Source: Ichthyophis bannanicus
Taxonomy: Eukaryota > Chordata > Amphibia > Gymnophiona > Ichthyophiidae
NCBI GenBank assembly: GCA_033557465.1
Contig: CM066031.1
Location: 1,674,500,800 to 1,674,564,799, forward strand
Direction of reading: 5' to 3'
Length of the DNA: 64,000 bases
A model generated the notes under the pieces. The model was given only the letters and a program-made list of their open reading frames with translations. It did no database searches and had not been told where the DNA came from. The translations under genes were made by a program, and so were the position numbers. Positions within the stretch are counted from its first letter, which is position 1. Every line of letters begins with the position of its first letter. Shown here one piece after another: positions 42,784-54,620 of the stretch.

Positions 42784-43500
42784 TTACCGTGGGAATCACT
42801 AGCATGCAATACTGAGTTACTGCAGGTTAATGACTCGCATGGTAAATTAAGCTGTGGTAAGATGCAATATTTTACCACAGCTTAATAACTAGCCTCTCAA
42901 TGCACATATCTGGGCTTCACCCTATTAGAGTGGGAAGGGGAGGGCCGTACTCTCTCCTTGCTCTAAATTATATCCTCTGAACATACAGAAATAAAGATTA
43001 TCAAAAAAATTATATAATGTGATACCTATTCATTGAACTAACCTAATACTAGCTTTCAGCAGCCAAATACATCGGCCTCAGGTCAGAGTAGAATGAACAA
43101 AAAAGGACATTGCCTGAAAATAAAAATGAATCATGAATGGGGTAATTTAAAAGCCATTTTTGAGAACTATGGGGTATGTTTACTAAACCGGGCTATCTGC
43201 CACTAGGTCCCATATTATTCAATGGGACCTAGTTGCAGATAGCCCGGGTTAACCGTTAGCCCGGTTTAGTAAACATACCCCTATATGTGGGTAAGAATAT
43301 GCGCATAATGCCCATTTGCTCAACTGTAGCAAGTGTTCTCCATGGAAAACAGGATACTTCACATGTGAGTGTCATCATCCAATGAAACCTACACAGGAAA
43401 AAACTTCCACAGCTTAATTCTACTTCTACAAGCTTTTTCTGAGACTTACTGTGCAGGACCTTTTCAGTTTGTTTTACGCTTAGAGAATACAACTCCTAGA
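42784..43500. repeat. Right arm of the long inverted repeat
   Basis: See left arm 35760-36420. Begins exactly at the DIRS boundary and ends in old DIRS terminal text near 43490 (ATACAACTCCTAGAG, inverse of CTCTAGGAGTTGTAT). Interrupted by the MITE at 43171-43281. Confidence 0.8.
43171..43281. mobile_element. MITE with GGGGTATGTTTACTAAA ends
   Basis: 111 bp; ends GGGGTATGTTTACTAAACCG and CGGTTTAGTAAACATACCCC; CTA on both sides. Absent from the left arm of the inverted repeat (36022-36032), so the insertion site is directly visible. Confidence 0.8.
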
Positions 43501-44405
43501 GAACATGGGTGCTCCCATGGAGGAAACATAGCACCAGCTCAAAGCTGACATTTTGCCATAAATAACACAGCTTGCAAAGTTCAATGCAAGCTACATTATT
43601 CAAGTCACATAATGAGATACCTTGCTTGCATTTGTATGCTTTGCATTTCATTATTATGTAACGTGTTATGGTAAAATAACATACGATTTTAGCATTTAAC
43701 ATGTGTTAAGAGGCAAATATCATGCACTGTTCCTCTAATACACATTAATAATTACCCCCTAATATGCTTATGATATTACATTTTTACATTTTAAATATGT
43801 GTGTCTAATATCTCTTTTGGCCTGGTTGCCAAGCTATCTTGCTGCAGCTCTGATGGAAACATGGAATATGATGGCAAATAAGACCCATCTACTCTGCCCA
43901 GTTTAATGTTGGGGTAGTGCTCTAGGCCCCAGTAGATCTCTGGTTTTCCCTCACTTTTTCACAGTTAGGGAGATCTCAGACACTTAATAAAAAAATATAA
44001 ACAACCTACCGTACATGATGCATTACAAGTGACTGAGGACTAGCGCTTGAAGGTTATAGGACCACCAAGAAACTTATCATCAAAAGGCCATCCATATTCT
44101 CATGTTCTGCAACTCCAATACAGTGAATTAATTATAGATATTAACATGTTACAGGTAACACCTTGCCTCTCTCTTGCCTTAGAGTTGATTTTGAATATTG
44201 TGGATAGGTGGCCTTGTAGAGACTGACAGAAAGCCACTTGAACAAGCTTACATAGCCACTAAGGGACAAAGTTCTGATGATGTCATAAGAACCAAAGGCT
44301 GATCGGTTTGTGATGTCACCAGAACTACAAGATGTAAAATTCATGAAAACTTGCACAGTTTTTCCTGGTTTTAATTTTCTATAAGTAGTCAAATCAATCT
44401 TCAAC
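43501..44405. other. No gene; one CR1 tail
   Basis: 43850-43990 is an inverted CR1 3' fragment (AACATGGAATATGATGGCAA then ATAAGACCCATCTACTCTGC). The rest is unassigned. Confidence 0.4.
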
Positions 44406-44585
44406 TGTGGCAGGCTATGGCCTATAATAGTCTGCAAATGTGAAAGGCCTGTAATTTAGGCCCTGATTCCAAACCCCATCTCAGTAAAGAACCAAAGTCT
44501 GTAAAAGTTTGAGAAAAACTGTTTTAAACTGCCTAATAAGAAGTTTTCATGAATGCATAAATCTTTCATTATTCTCTTGTGCTGT

Positions 44586-45239
44586 TGTAGCAGCAAAGCG
44601 CAGACAAACCAATAATACCAGGAGTCTGTTCAGAAGGTCCAAATCATTTATTTGTGCACAAGTCTCAAGCACGATCAAATTCAAAATGGCTGAGCAAAGT
44701 TTTCTAGCATTACAACAACTTGTATAGATTTCTGTTCCATTCTAGGTATAGAAAAACATTTCATTGGTCCCGGTACTCTCCCGTACCTCCCGTACCTCTT
44801 CCATTGGTCCCGGTACTGATAAGATTATCCAATTATGTTCCTTCAGTGGGCTCAGCACCTGCTTACCCCCCTTCTAGTCCCAATTACAATGGCCAGTTCA
44901 TCAACTTGTTACTTTCATACTCTCAAGGCCATAGAGCCAATTTGTGCATGCAGGGGAGCAGGGCTCTGCAACTCATCTGTCAGCACTCCCAATTATATTC
45001 CTTGCAGATGTACTTTTCTTATCAGTAACTTTTAAACATATTTTCTGTATTTTTCCATCTCTCAGTTTTGCTTATCTAAGTTAGTTTAGTACTCTTGCAG
45101 AGTTCTATCCTACAATAGCAGCATGTTGGGGGATGTGCAATTCCTATGAGCCTCTCCACAGGCTTCATTTACAGGTCAAGCTAGCTAGGCCTGCCTGCTT
45201 ATGTCAGACACCGTGGATCACAGGCCTGCACCTGCCACA
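44586..45239 (-). repeat. ERV1 3' LTR
   Basis: Minus-strand ends TGTGGCAGG and CTGCTACA. 9 bp longer than the 5' LTR because of a CCGTACCTC duplication near 44787. TATA region reads TATACAA (44720-44726, minus). AATAAA signal at 44647-44652 (minus). Confidence 0.9.
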
Positions 45240-45250
45240 TTCCCCCCTTT
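45240..45250 (-). other. ERV1 polypurine tract
   Basis: AAAGGGGGGAA on the minus strand, directly upstream of the 3' LTR; primes plus-strand DNA synthesis in retroviruses. ERV2 has the same tract at 55405-55415. Confidence 0.85.
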
Positions 45251-45401
45251 GATTAATCTCACCCTATTACTTAATAAGGTGTGAGAATTAAATCACCTTT
45301 AGAAGAATCACATCATGATTGAAGGATTTCGACTAGGGCTGGCTCTATATAAAGCCATTATTTTAGTGGCGGTCTTCCGCTCTACTGTACTATCAATAGT
45401 A

Positions 45402-47387
45402 TTATGGATGGAACGCATACAACATGGAATTAAACGGTAGTAAGAAAATAACAACAACAAGGATTAGTACTAAGACAATGAAAGTCTTAAATCCTCCCAC
45501 CCATGAAAAGAGGTTAGCAAACCAGTTAGGGAATTTCAATGAGTGCCAAGTCTGCACTGGCACATAAGCATGTCTTTGCATATCTTTAGCAATTTCTTCA
45601 ACTACTTGACCCTTATCATCTATTTTTAAACAGCAATTAGTTAAATTCAGTTTACCACATACTCCTCCTTCAGCTGCTAACAAATAATCAAGTGCTAAGC
45701 GGTTCTGATATATAGCAGTGCGCATCTGAGTACTTTGTCTAGCTAGAAGCGTAAGAGCATGACTAGTTTCATTGGTTATTATCTCAACTATTGCTTGTAA
45801 GCGGATAATACGATTAATCATATAGACTGGGGTTCGGTAGCCCCACATACCATCATCATTCCAAGTGGCAGGCCCATAATACTCAATAATTCTTTCTGGT
45901 GGCCAATCATCACCTTGCCACTTCTCCCACTTGCCTATCTGTGAGGCTTCTCTTTTCTGTCTTAGTGCTCTTTTGTGTCGGTGGGTAGTGCATACAGGGT
46001 ATCCTAATTGTTCTCCATGTTCAGTGTTTAAAAGAAAGAAAGAAGGTCTGATGGTTCCTAAGACACATGCTCCTCCCCATTGTGGCAGGAGTTGTGCATA
46101 CGCTCGGTTTCCACAGATCCAATATAGGCCAGGTGGGGCTTGCCAGGCATGGACTTTGGCAAGGTTAGTCCATAAACCAGCAAGTTCAGGAAATCTGGCT
46201 AATGGGTTAGGAGGTTCAGGGTGTTTAAGTCCTGACCACCATGACGTCTTTTTGGTTGTGGCATTATAGTACTTCTGGCTAAGACAGACCAGCTGTCCTA
46301 CCTTTTGGGTGAACTGGGGTCCAGTTCTGGCATAGCAAAGACGTCCAACGATTGAGTGCGCTAACACCCATTCACTAGTAGTCTTGTGTAATTCAGTCTG
46401 ATTGTAAATCAAAGAATAATTCAATTCTTGGGCTTCCCATGGCCACTGGTCTCCCATTTGGGTTCCGCCACAGAAATAACAATCTGAGATTTTAAGACTA
46501 GATACTACTGCTCCGGCTAATTCTAAAAATAAATTCTGAGAAGGATGAGGGATCTCAAACTTATTTACATGCATGGCTTCATAGAAGGTATTATGGATAT
46601 GATATTTAGACGACTTGTGGGCTTGGGTATTCAATCTAATATGAACAATGGTTCCTGGGTCTATTGCCCCTCCAGAAATACGTAAACCAAACTTGTATCC
46701 TTGTTTCCATGCATAGGGATTGTGTATACGTAAGTGCAAAGGGTTACAAGCATCTTTCTGACATTTATCATTTGTGGTTGGCTTGGTTAAAGTAGCCATT
46801 CGTTTATCTATCTTCTCGTCAACTATACCATTATTCCAGGTAGCATAAAAAACACATTCCCAATACGGGCAATAGTAATCTGCTGCTGGTGCAGTACTAT
46901 AGCCTGGTTCCTTTTTACCTGTACACTTCCACCATCCTGTGGCACCCTCTGGACACATGTACTTATGGTCATTCCGATACGCTTTCTCCCAAGTACCACA
47001 GGTGGAATAACTATCTCTGTTAATGACATTACATGCATCAAAATTCAAAACAGCAGGTTTAGTAATGTCCTTAAGTGGTGGTGTAGCAGCTATTATAGGT
47101 CCATCTGCATCCTTCCATCGTATTTCCAACGTGTAATAGGATGGATTCTGATGCGGATTATAGCATGCTCTAATTTTGCCATAAGTGCAAACATTGAGTT
47201 CAGTGGTGTTATAAATACACCGAGTCACTTTTCCCTTGCAGGTATAGTACGAATGGTAAATCAAAGTCTGAGTTACTTTCAGTCCAGTTCGAGTAGAAGT
47301 AATGCAAGCAGTGCATGGAGGTAAAGCATAAGTCAGTTCAAAACCTCCAAAGAAGGCAACCAGAGCAAAGCAAAAGTAAAGATGCAT
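45402..47387 (-). CDS. env: ERV1 envelope glycoprotein, intact frame
   Basis: 661 residues. Cleavable signal peptide (1-21), surface subunit with a CYFC (CxxC) motif as in gamma-type Env, furin-type RQKR cleavage site after residue about 480, transmembrane subunit with a disulfide motif C-x7-CC (CGKLNLTNCC) where gammaretroviruses usually have C-x6-CC, a single hydrophobic anchor near residues 635-655 and a short tail. No hydrophobic fusion peptide directly follows the cleavage site; an internal loop is possible. Mediates receptor binding and fusion in relatives. No stop or frameshift seen. Confidence 0.9.
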   Translation of the reverse strand: MHLYFCFALVAFFGGFELTYALPPCTACITSTRTGLKVTQTLIYHSYYTCKGKVTRCIYNTTELNVCTYGKIRACYNPHQNPSYYTLEIRWKDADGPIIAATPPLKDITKPAVLNFDACNVINRDSYSTCGTWEKAYRNDHKYMCPEGATGWWKCTGKKEPGYSTAPAADYYCPYWECVFYATWNNGIVDEKIDKRMATLTKPTTNDKCQKDACNPLHLRIHNPYAWKQGYKFGLRISGGAIDPGTIVHIRLNTQAHKSSKYHIHNTFYEAMHVNKFEIPHPSQNLFLELAGAVVSSLKISDCYFCGGTQMGDQWPWEAQELNYSLIYNQTELHKTTSEWVLAHSIVGRLCYARTGPQFTQKVGQLVCLSQKYYNATTKKTSWWSGLKHPEPPNPLARFPELAGLWTNLAKVHAWQAPPGLYWICGNRAYAQLLPQWGGACVLGTIRPSFFLLNTEHGEQLGYPVCTTHRHKRALRQKREASQIGKWEKWQGDDWPPERIIEYYGPATWNDDGMWGYRTPVYMINRIIRLQAIVEIITNETSHALTLLARQSTQMRTAIYQNRLALDYLLAAEGGVCGKLNLTNCCLKIDDKGQVVEEIAKDMQRHAYVPVQTWHSLKFPNWFANLFSWVGGFKTFIVLVLILVVVIFLLPFNSMLYAFHP

Positions 47388-47699
47388 GTTGATTGGAGTT
47401 CTTCTGAATCCTCAGCTTGCTGATCTTGATCACGACGTTCTCTTTCTTCGTCCCGTTTGCTAATGAAGCAATTTAACGGGTGCTGAGTGTTGATTGAAGA
47501 TCCTCAAGTTGTCCAGTACACATTAACCAACTTATTAGCAATTTCAGTTGGCTTGTGAAGTCTGGCTAGTCAATGTAGTGTCAAAGTAGTGTGCAGAATC
47601 ATGCACAGATTGAGTTCGTTGAAACAAAACTGTTGCTGCATGGAAAACAGCAATCCTCTTCGAAAGACTTGGCTACTGCAAAGCACTGTGATGAAGTGT

Positions 47700-50600
47700 C
47701 TAAGTTGCTGGTTGCCGTCTCAGAGTAACTCGCAAGGGTGCATCAAGATGCTGCTCTGCTGTCCACTGCTCAGGTTCAGGATCAGCGGCGGGCTTAACTC
47801 TGCTGTGGTGGATCCAGGCGTCGATCTCGGCTACCTTTACTGCAGTTGGGGTAGACAGGATGACGGTGTACGGTCCCTTCCAATGGGGTTCCAACGGTGT
47901 CTTCTTCCAATCTTTGATCCACACCGAGGTACCAGGCTGATAGGGATGCAAGGGTTCCATCAAGTTGATAGGCAACTGGTCTTGGATCCACGCATGGAGA
48001 GTCTGCAGAACAAAACTAAGAGCTAGGAGTTCTTGTCTGGTTACTTCTGAACCAATTTGGGCTAAACTTCCTTTGACTCCCTGCACTATTGGTGGGGGTT
48101 TACCATACAAAACTTCAAAAGGGGAAAATCCTGTTGACTTTACAGGAGCTGAGCGTATTCTGAGTAAAGCTATTGGGAGCACTTGGGGCCACTTCAAGTG
48201 TGTCTCCTGACAAAGCTTAGACATTTGGGCTTTTAGGGTATGATTCATTCGCTCAACTTTCCCTGAACTCTGGGGTCTGTATGCAGTGTGGAGTTTCCAT
48301 TGTATCTGCAAAGCTTTTGCTAACTGTTGAGTAACCTGGGAGACAAATGAGGGTCCATTGTCTGACCCTATTACTGCTGGAATTCTGAACCTAGGGACAA
48401 TCTCTCTCATTAAAACTTTGGTAACTTCTCGGGCTTTCTCAGTTCTGGTTGGGAAGGCTTCTACCCACCCAGAGAAAGTACAAACTAACACTAATAGGTA
48501 ATGGTATCCATTGGCTCTTGGCATTTCGGTAAAATCAATTTGGAGGTTGTGCATGGGGGTTACACCTCCTGACTGAACTCGGGGTGCCATTATAAGGCCT
48601 TGCTTGGCATTATTTTTGGCACAGGTTAGACATTGACATGCTACTGAAGCTGATATGGTTGTCAATAGAGGGATGTAAAAATGTGGTCTGAGTGCTTTTT
48701 CCATAGCACTTTTTCCATAGTGGGTAGCTTCATGAAAAGCTTTGACAAAAGATGGTCCTAACAGTTCAGGAATTACTATTCGTCCAGGGGGTTGACTGCC
48801 CTCTTCTGGTGGCAGCTCAATCCATCCATCTTTCAGTACTCCATCTTCTTTGTTACAGTAGTAATCTAATTCTTTGGTGGCATATCGTGGTGTCCATAAA
48901 TTCAGAGGTACTGGAAACAATGCTGCTTGCATTGGCATAGCTTGTGGGGTAATCTGTCCGGTCATAGCTGCTTGTCATGCTGAAGCATCTGCAAATCTAT
49001 TTCCTCGGGCAATTTCTCCTTTTCCTGCTTGATGTCCTCTGCAATGCATGACCGCTACACGTGTTGGGGCCCAAACTGCATCAAGTAACATCAATATCTC
49101 GGGACCATATTTGACTGATTTCCCTCCGGATGTGATGAGCCCTCGTTCCTTATAGAGAGCTCCATGGGCATGCAGAGTGGTGAAGGCATATTTGGAATCT
49201 GTATATACATTTAGCACAAGTTTTTCTCCTAACAATAATGCTCTGGTGAGTGCTATCAATTCGGCTTTTTGGGCTGATGTGCCTGAGGCTAAAGCTGATG
49301 ATTCAACTACTTCGTGTTGAGTGACGACTGCATATCCGGCACAGCGTCGTCCATCGAGGATGAGACTGCTCCCATCAACATAATAGATTTGGTCAGGATT
49401 GTCTATGGGCACATCTGTCAAGTCAGGTCGACTGGAGAACACAGTTTCCATGACTTCAATACAGTCATGTTCTGGGAGTTCTTCACTGATGGGTATCAAG
49501 GTGGCTGGATTCAAGGCATGACTCACTTCTAGTTGTATCTGTGGGTTTTCACATAACATGCTCTGGTACTTCAACATTCGGGAATTGGTGAGCCAATAAT
49601 TTGCCTTTTGTTCCATGAGGGCAAGGACTGCATGTGGCACAGTGACTCGTATGTTCTGTCCTAGTGTGAGCTTGTCTGCTTCACTCACTAATAGTGCTGT
49701 AGCTGCAACTGCTCTCAGGCATGGTGGCCATCCTTTGGCCACAGTGTCCAACTGTTTCGATAGGTATGCTACAGGTCGCTCCCAATTTCCCAATTTCTGA
49801 GTCAACATGCCTAAGGCATTTCCCTGTGCTTCATGTACAAACAAGTGGAAAGGCTTGTGGACATCTGGTAGTCCAAGTGCTGGTGATGACATCAATTCTT
49901 CCTTTAACTTCTTGAAGGCTGTATCCTGCTCAAGTCCCCACTCCAGTGGTGACTTCTCTTCTCCTTTTGTGGCTTCATACAGTGGCTTGGCAATTTGGGC
50001 AAAGTTGGGTATCCAGATTCGACAATATCCTGCCGCTCCCAGAAAGGCTCTGACTTGCTTTCTGGTTGTTGGGGTTGGTATTCTACATACTGCTTCTTTT
50101 CTTTCTCTGCCTAATCTTCGGCTTCCTTGGGTTATACGAAAACCCAAGTATTTCACTTCTTTTTGGCATAGCTGTGCTTTTGCTCTGGAAACTTTGTATC
50201 CAGCTTCATCTAGTAACTGCAAGAGATCTTTGGTGGCTAGTATACATTCACTTTCTGATATGGCAGCTATCAGCAGATCGTCCACGTATTGGAGAAGCAC
50301 TCTCTTCCCCGGGGCCACTGGATAGCTTGAAAGGTCTTGATTCAGTGCAGCACTAAAGATGGTGGGCGAATTTTTGAATCCTTGGGGTAATCTTGTCCAG
50401 GTGAGTTGGCCCCCTCTTCCAGAGATGGGGTCCTGCCATTCAAATGCAAACAATATTTGACTTACAGGGGCTAATCTTATGCAAAAGAATGCATCTTTTA
50501 GATCCAGTACAGTGAAATGGGTAGCTTCAGCAGGTATCAGTCCTAGAAGAGTGTAAGGATTGGGTACAACTGGATGTATAGTTTCAACTGCATCATTTTC

Positions 50601-51341
50601 TCTCCTTAAGTCTTGTACTGGGCGGTAATCATCCGTCCCAGGTTTCTTTACTGGCAAAAGTGGAGTGTTCCATGGGGATTGACATACTTTTAGTAGGCCA
50701 TACTCAAGCAATCTTTGTAGGTGGCGATGAATGCCTTCAATTGCGGCTCTTGGGAGAGGGTACTGCTTGACATGTACTGGTGTAGCACTAGGCTTGAGGG
50801 TTACAATCACTGGAGCTATATGCTTGGCTAGGCCTGGGGGACTGCCTTCTGCCCATACTCCAGGTGGTGCATGGATGTTCTTTAAAGTTTGTTCAAAATA
50901 GGTGTCTTGGATAGAGTCATCAATGTAATACCTCCATTCTTCTTCTCGGGGAACTGTCAGCAGCATTATTCCTGCTGGTTTGGCTTGGGGATTTACTATC
51001 ATTTGCATTTCTCCTTTTTCAGAGAAAGATATTTGTGCTTGGAGTTTGGCTAACATATCTCGTCCCAGTAGTGGCACTGGACATTCGGGCATGTAAAGGA
51101 ATTGATGAGTTATTTGCTGTCCTCCTAGACTGCATATACGATTCTGAAGAAAAGACTTTGTAGCTTTGGCACCAGTTGCTCCTATAATGGTGACTGCTTT
51201 TGTAGAAAATGGGGCTATCTTTTTATCTATTACTGAATGTTGTGCTCCAGTATCAACCATAAAGTCCATAACTTGGTCTCCTATTTGTATTCCGACCATA
51301 GGCTCCTGGAGACCTAAAGCAAACTTGGAGCCCGGTCTGTC
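47700..51341 (-). pseudogene. pol: ERV1 pol: protease, RT, RNase H, integrase; one in-frame TGA
   Basis: In frame with gag NC and separated from it only by the amber codon at 51342-51344, so probably made by readthrough. Protease DTGAQHS near 51245; RT with [12 protein letters not shown] and YVDDLLIA; RNase H YYVDGSS and VYTDSKYA. A TGA at 48975 (likely a CpG-mutated Arg codon) interrupts the chain after RFADASA. Integrase follows in the same frame to 47700: HHCC zinc site, D/D/E as QIDFTE, GSDNGPSF and GKVERMN, and a GPY-type end (HWKGPYTV). Otherwise uninterrupted. Confidence 0.9.
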
Positions 51342-53215
51342 CTAATCCACGTCATTGTCATCATGGATCACTGTGGCCAATGCTTGAATGGCTCCTCCTC
51401 TTTCTCGCTGGAATTGTTCTCGATTGGCTCCTCCGCGGTTTCGGGGATAGCCTCGTCTTTCTTCTCGCCATTGATGATTGCTGTCGTCATCTTGCTGGGC
51501 GTCTTCGAGTTGCGGGCACGTATCTCTCCAATGTCCTTCTTCCCTGCAATAGGCGCATTGGTTCACGCCTAGCTTCTGGGACCGGCCTCCGCCTTGGCCC
51601 CGCCCTCTTCCTCTGCTCCGTCGACTAGGGATACCTCCCCTTTTCTGTTCAACTATGGCCGCAGCCAAAAAATCAGCTTTCTTCTTCATCTTTCTATCAC
51701 ATTCTCTCTGCCTTTCATTATCACGATTCACATACACTTTATGAGCGACTTCCAGTAACTGCGTTGCATTCATGCCCGCAAACCCTTCTAATTTCTGTAA
51801 TTTACGTCTAATGTCTGGTTGAGACTGGTTTACAAAAGCAGAATTCACCATACATAAACTTCCTGGTGCCTCGGGATCATAGGGAGTATACATTCTGTAT
51901 GCTTCAGTTAATCTTTCATGAAAGTCTGCTGGGCTCTCATCTACACCCTGGATAACTCTTGCAACTTTGGAAAGGTTCATAGCTTTTTGGCCTCCCCTTT
52001 TCAGGCCTTGTAAAAAGCCTTGGCGAAAACGGGCTAGGGCTGTGGATCCTTCCTCTGTATTTGGATCCCAATGGGGGTCTTCATTCGGGAATTCTCTCTG
52101 GGCCGCTTCCCGATAGTCTATTCTGCTCAGTCCCTGTCCCGGAGCTACAGGTTATCTGCCATCCACTCAATAGCTGCTTTTCTAATTCGTGCTCGCTCCT
52201 CTGTTGTGAATAGGGTGGTCAGGAGCTGGCGGCAATCTGGCCAAGTGGGTTGGTGGGTTTCCATAATAGTAGTTACTAATTCTGTCAGCTCCTGGGGCTT
52301 ATTAGTATAGGAGGCATAATGCGACCTCCAATTTAACAAATCAGTTGTAGAGAAAGGGATATACACATAAGTTAAGGGTCCCGCTACCACCTCCTCATTA
52401 TCGTTCTTTATAGGCACTCCCAGGACTTGCCGTAAAGGCATCATTTTGGCGGTAGCTGTCTTGTGGGATCTAAGGGTTGTTTTCGTAACTGTCTTTCCAG
52501 AGGTCACTTTCACTTTCTCAACAGGTTTCACTTTGGGTGTACATTTTGCTGGCACGCTGGCACTAGCAACCACTTGTACACTGTCCTCTTCGCTTTGGGC
52601 ATTTTCATTTTCTTCCTCCTCTACCTCTGCATCTGACTCGCTTTTTATAATATCATCTTCTTCAGCTAATTCCTCTCTCTGCCCTCCGGGAGGTGGGTCA
52701 GGAGTTGGGTCCCGCACCGGCTGTCTCTGGGGCTCTGGGGCAGGACGCCGGGCTACTCTTATTGGACCTGGGGTTCGAGGCTGTCTGGGAATTATCTCTG
52801 GGGAATCAGGATCTACCAGGATGGGCTTCTTCCTGGACTTCTTATCCTGCTCTTTCATTCTAGGCTGTTCCGTTTTCTGTCTAGAATCTGTTTTAGCTAA
52901 CATTATTCTGCACTGTTCCTCATAACAGCGCTGCGCCCAGAGGGGCGGATCTTCACAAATACTTAACCAGGAATCTATATATGGGTACTGATCGGGGTGC
53001 GCTATCCGCACTCTACGGTGTACTAACTGGATAATTTCTACATTGAACGTTCCCTCTCGGGGCCAGGTGGGGTCTAGATCGGGCCACTCCCTAGTACACA
53101 GAATCTGCAAACGGGCTGCTGTCATTTTAATACCATAATCTCCAGAATATCCCTCTTTAAAATGTGCGATCATACATTCTAATGGAGTGTTTCTAGTAGA
53201 CCCCGCCCCTCCCAT
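51342..53215 (-). pseudogene. gag: ERV1 gag, one frameshift
   Basis: Starts MGGAGS at 53215, chosen over the upstream Met at 53317 because Gly2 is the myristoylation site and ERV3 gag starts MGGTES. Matrix, acidic/proline-rich linker, capsid with VYIPFSTTDLLNW, a frame break near 52140, then the major homology-like QGVDESPADFHERLTEAYR and a single zinc knuckle CAYCREEGHWRDTC. Ends with an amber codon in frame with pol, the gammaretroviral arrangement. Without the frameshift it would be full length. Confidence 0.9.
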
Positions 53216-53950
53216 TTCGATGTGTGCGCGCAACAACAGACAAAAGGGAAAAGGAGGGCGGACCGTGGGTAAGGGGTCCTCACGGCCCTGGAAACGTATA
53301 AGGAGTACAAATAACAAGACAAGACGACAATCGCTTCCCCCTTTTCGCGACCTGAATGCGGTCGCCCGGTCAGGAAATGCGCTACTCAGGGGTCCGCCTT
53401 CACTTGGTCCGTGCTGCCAGACCTCTCATTCACACTTCAGTCACACAATCATGCTAGCAACGTATCCCAGAATGCATTCGTTTCTATCTATTCTGACTAG
53501 TCTTACCAATTTCCCAATTACAAAAAGGATGGGGGTTTCACCCGGCGAATACCCATGCGGGGTTACTCGGCCCTTCCTTGAGAGGTGATCAGGCTCTCTT
53601 ACCAATTCCCAATATCTCGAGATTACAAATTCCAAATTCCAAGTTCCAATGGCAGTACTGCTCTTTCTATTTCTGTCTAGACACCAAATCAAAACTATAC
53701 TCACCGGATCCGGTCCTCAAACTTCCCAAGCAGGCGCATGAGTTGGACCTCGGACTCCCCTCACTCGGGTTCGAGGCGTTGGCTCCAGCCGGGCCCGGCA
53801 CCCGCCGAGGTCTGACCAGCTCCCTCCGATACAAGGGACCGGCGGCGCCAGGGAGCAGCCCTCGTCGGAAGGGCGCGATCCCGGCAGGACCAAGCCTATA
53901 GAGGCGGAAAGTCGTGGTATATTGCCCTATATACACTTTGATTCCACAAC
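53216..53950 (-). other. ERV1 leader between PBS and gag
   Basis: 735 bases, GC-rich near 53740-53890; expected to hold packaging and splice-donor signals, none of which I can place with confidence. Confidence 0.5.
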
Positions 53951-53968
53951 TTCCCGGCCAATGCACCA
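53951..53968 (-). promoter_or_regulatory. ERV1 primer-binding site, tRNA-Gly(GCC)
   Basis: TGGTGCATTGGCCGGGAA on the minus strand is the exact complement of the 3' end of glycine tRNA of the GCC type, 6 bases downstream of the 5' LTR end. Confidence 0.85.
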
Positions 53969-53974
53969 AGAATA

Positions 53975-54620
53975 TGTAGCAGCAAAGCGCAGACAAACCA
54001 ATAATACCAGGAGTCTGTTCAGAAGGTCCAAATCATTTATTTGTGCACAAGTCTCAAGCACGATCAAATTCAAAATGGCTGAGCAAAGTTTTCTAGCATT
54101 ACAACAACTTTTATAGATTTCTGTTCCATTCTAGGTATAGAAAAACATTTCATTGGTCCCGGTACTCTCCCGTACCTCTTCCATTGGTCCCGGTACTGAT
54201 AAGATTATCCAATTATGTTCCTTCAGTGGGCTCAGCACCTGCTTACCCCCCTTCTAGTCCCAATTACAATGGCCAGTTCATCAACTTGTTACTTTCATAC
54301 TCTCAAGGCCATAGAGCCAATTTGTGCATGCAGGGGAGCAGGGCTCTGCAACTCATCTGTCAGCACTCCCAATTATATTCCTTGCAGATGTACTTTTCTT
54401 ATCAGTAACTTTTAAACATATTTTTCTGTATTTTTCCATCTCTCAGTTTTGCTTATCTAAGTTAGTTTAGTACTCTTGCAGAGTTCTATCCTACAATAGC
54501 AGCATGTTGGGGGATGTGCAATTCCTATGAGCCTCTCCACAGGCTTCATTTACAGGTCAAGCTAGCTAGGCCTGCCTGCTTATGTCAGACACCGTGGATC
54601 ACAGGCCTGCACCTGCCACA
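53975..54620 (-). repeat. ERV1 5' LTR
   Basis: 646 bp; ends TGTGGCAGG and CTGCTACA (minus). TATAAAA box at 54109-54115 (minus), which the 3' LTR has lost. AATAAA signal lies downstream in R, as expected. Confidence 0.9.

Larger units (their letters stand above)
44586..54620 (-). mobile_element. ERV1: gamma-type endogenous retrovirus, near intact
   Basis: 10.0 kb in minus orientation with the order 5' LTR (53975-54620), PBS, gag, pol, env, polypurine tract, 3' LTR (44586-45239). Target duplication CTGT at 44582-44585 and 54621-54624. The LTRs differ by one substitution and two small indels, so the insertion is recent. Damage seen: one frameshift in gag, one TGA in pol. Env is open. Confidence 0.92.
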
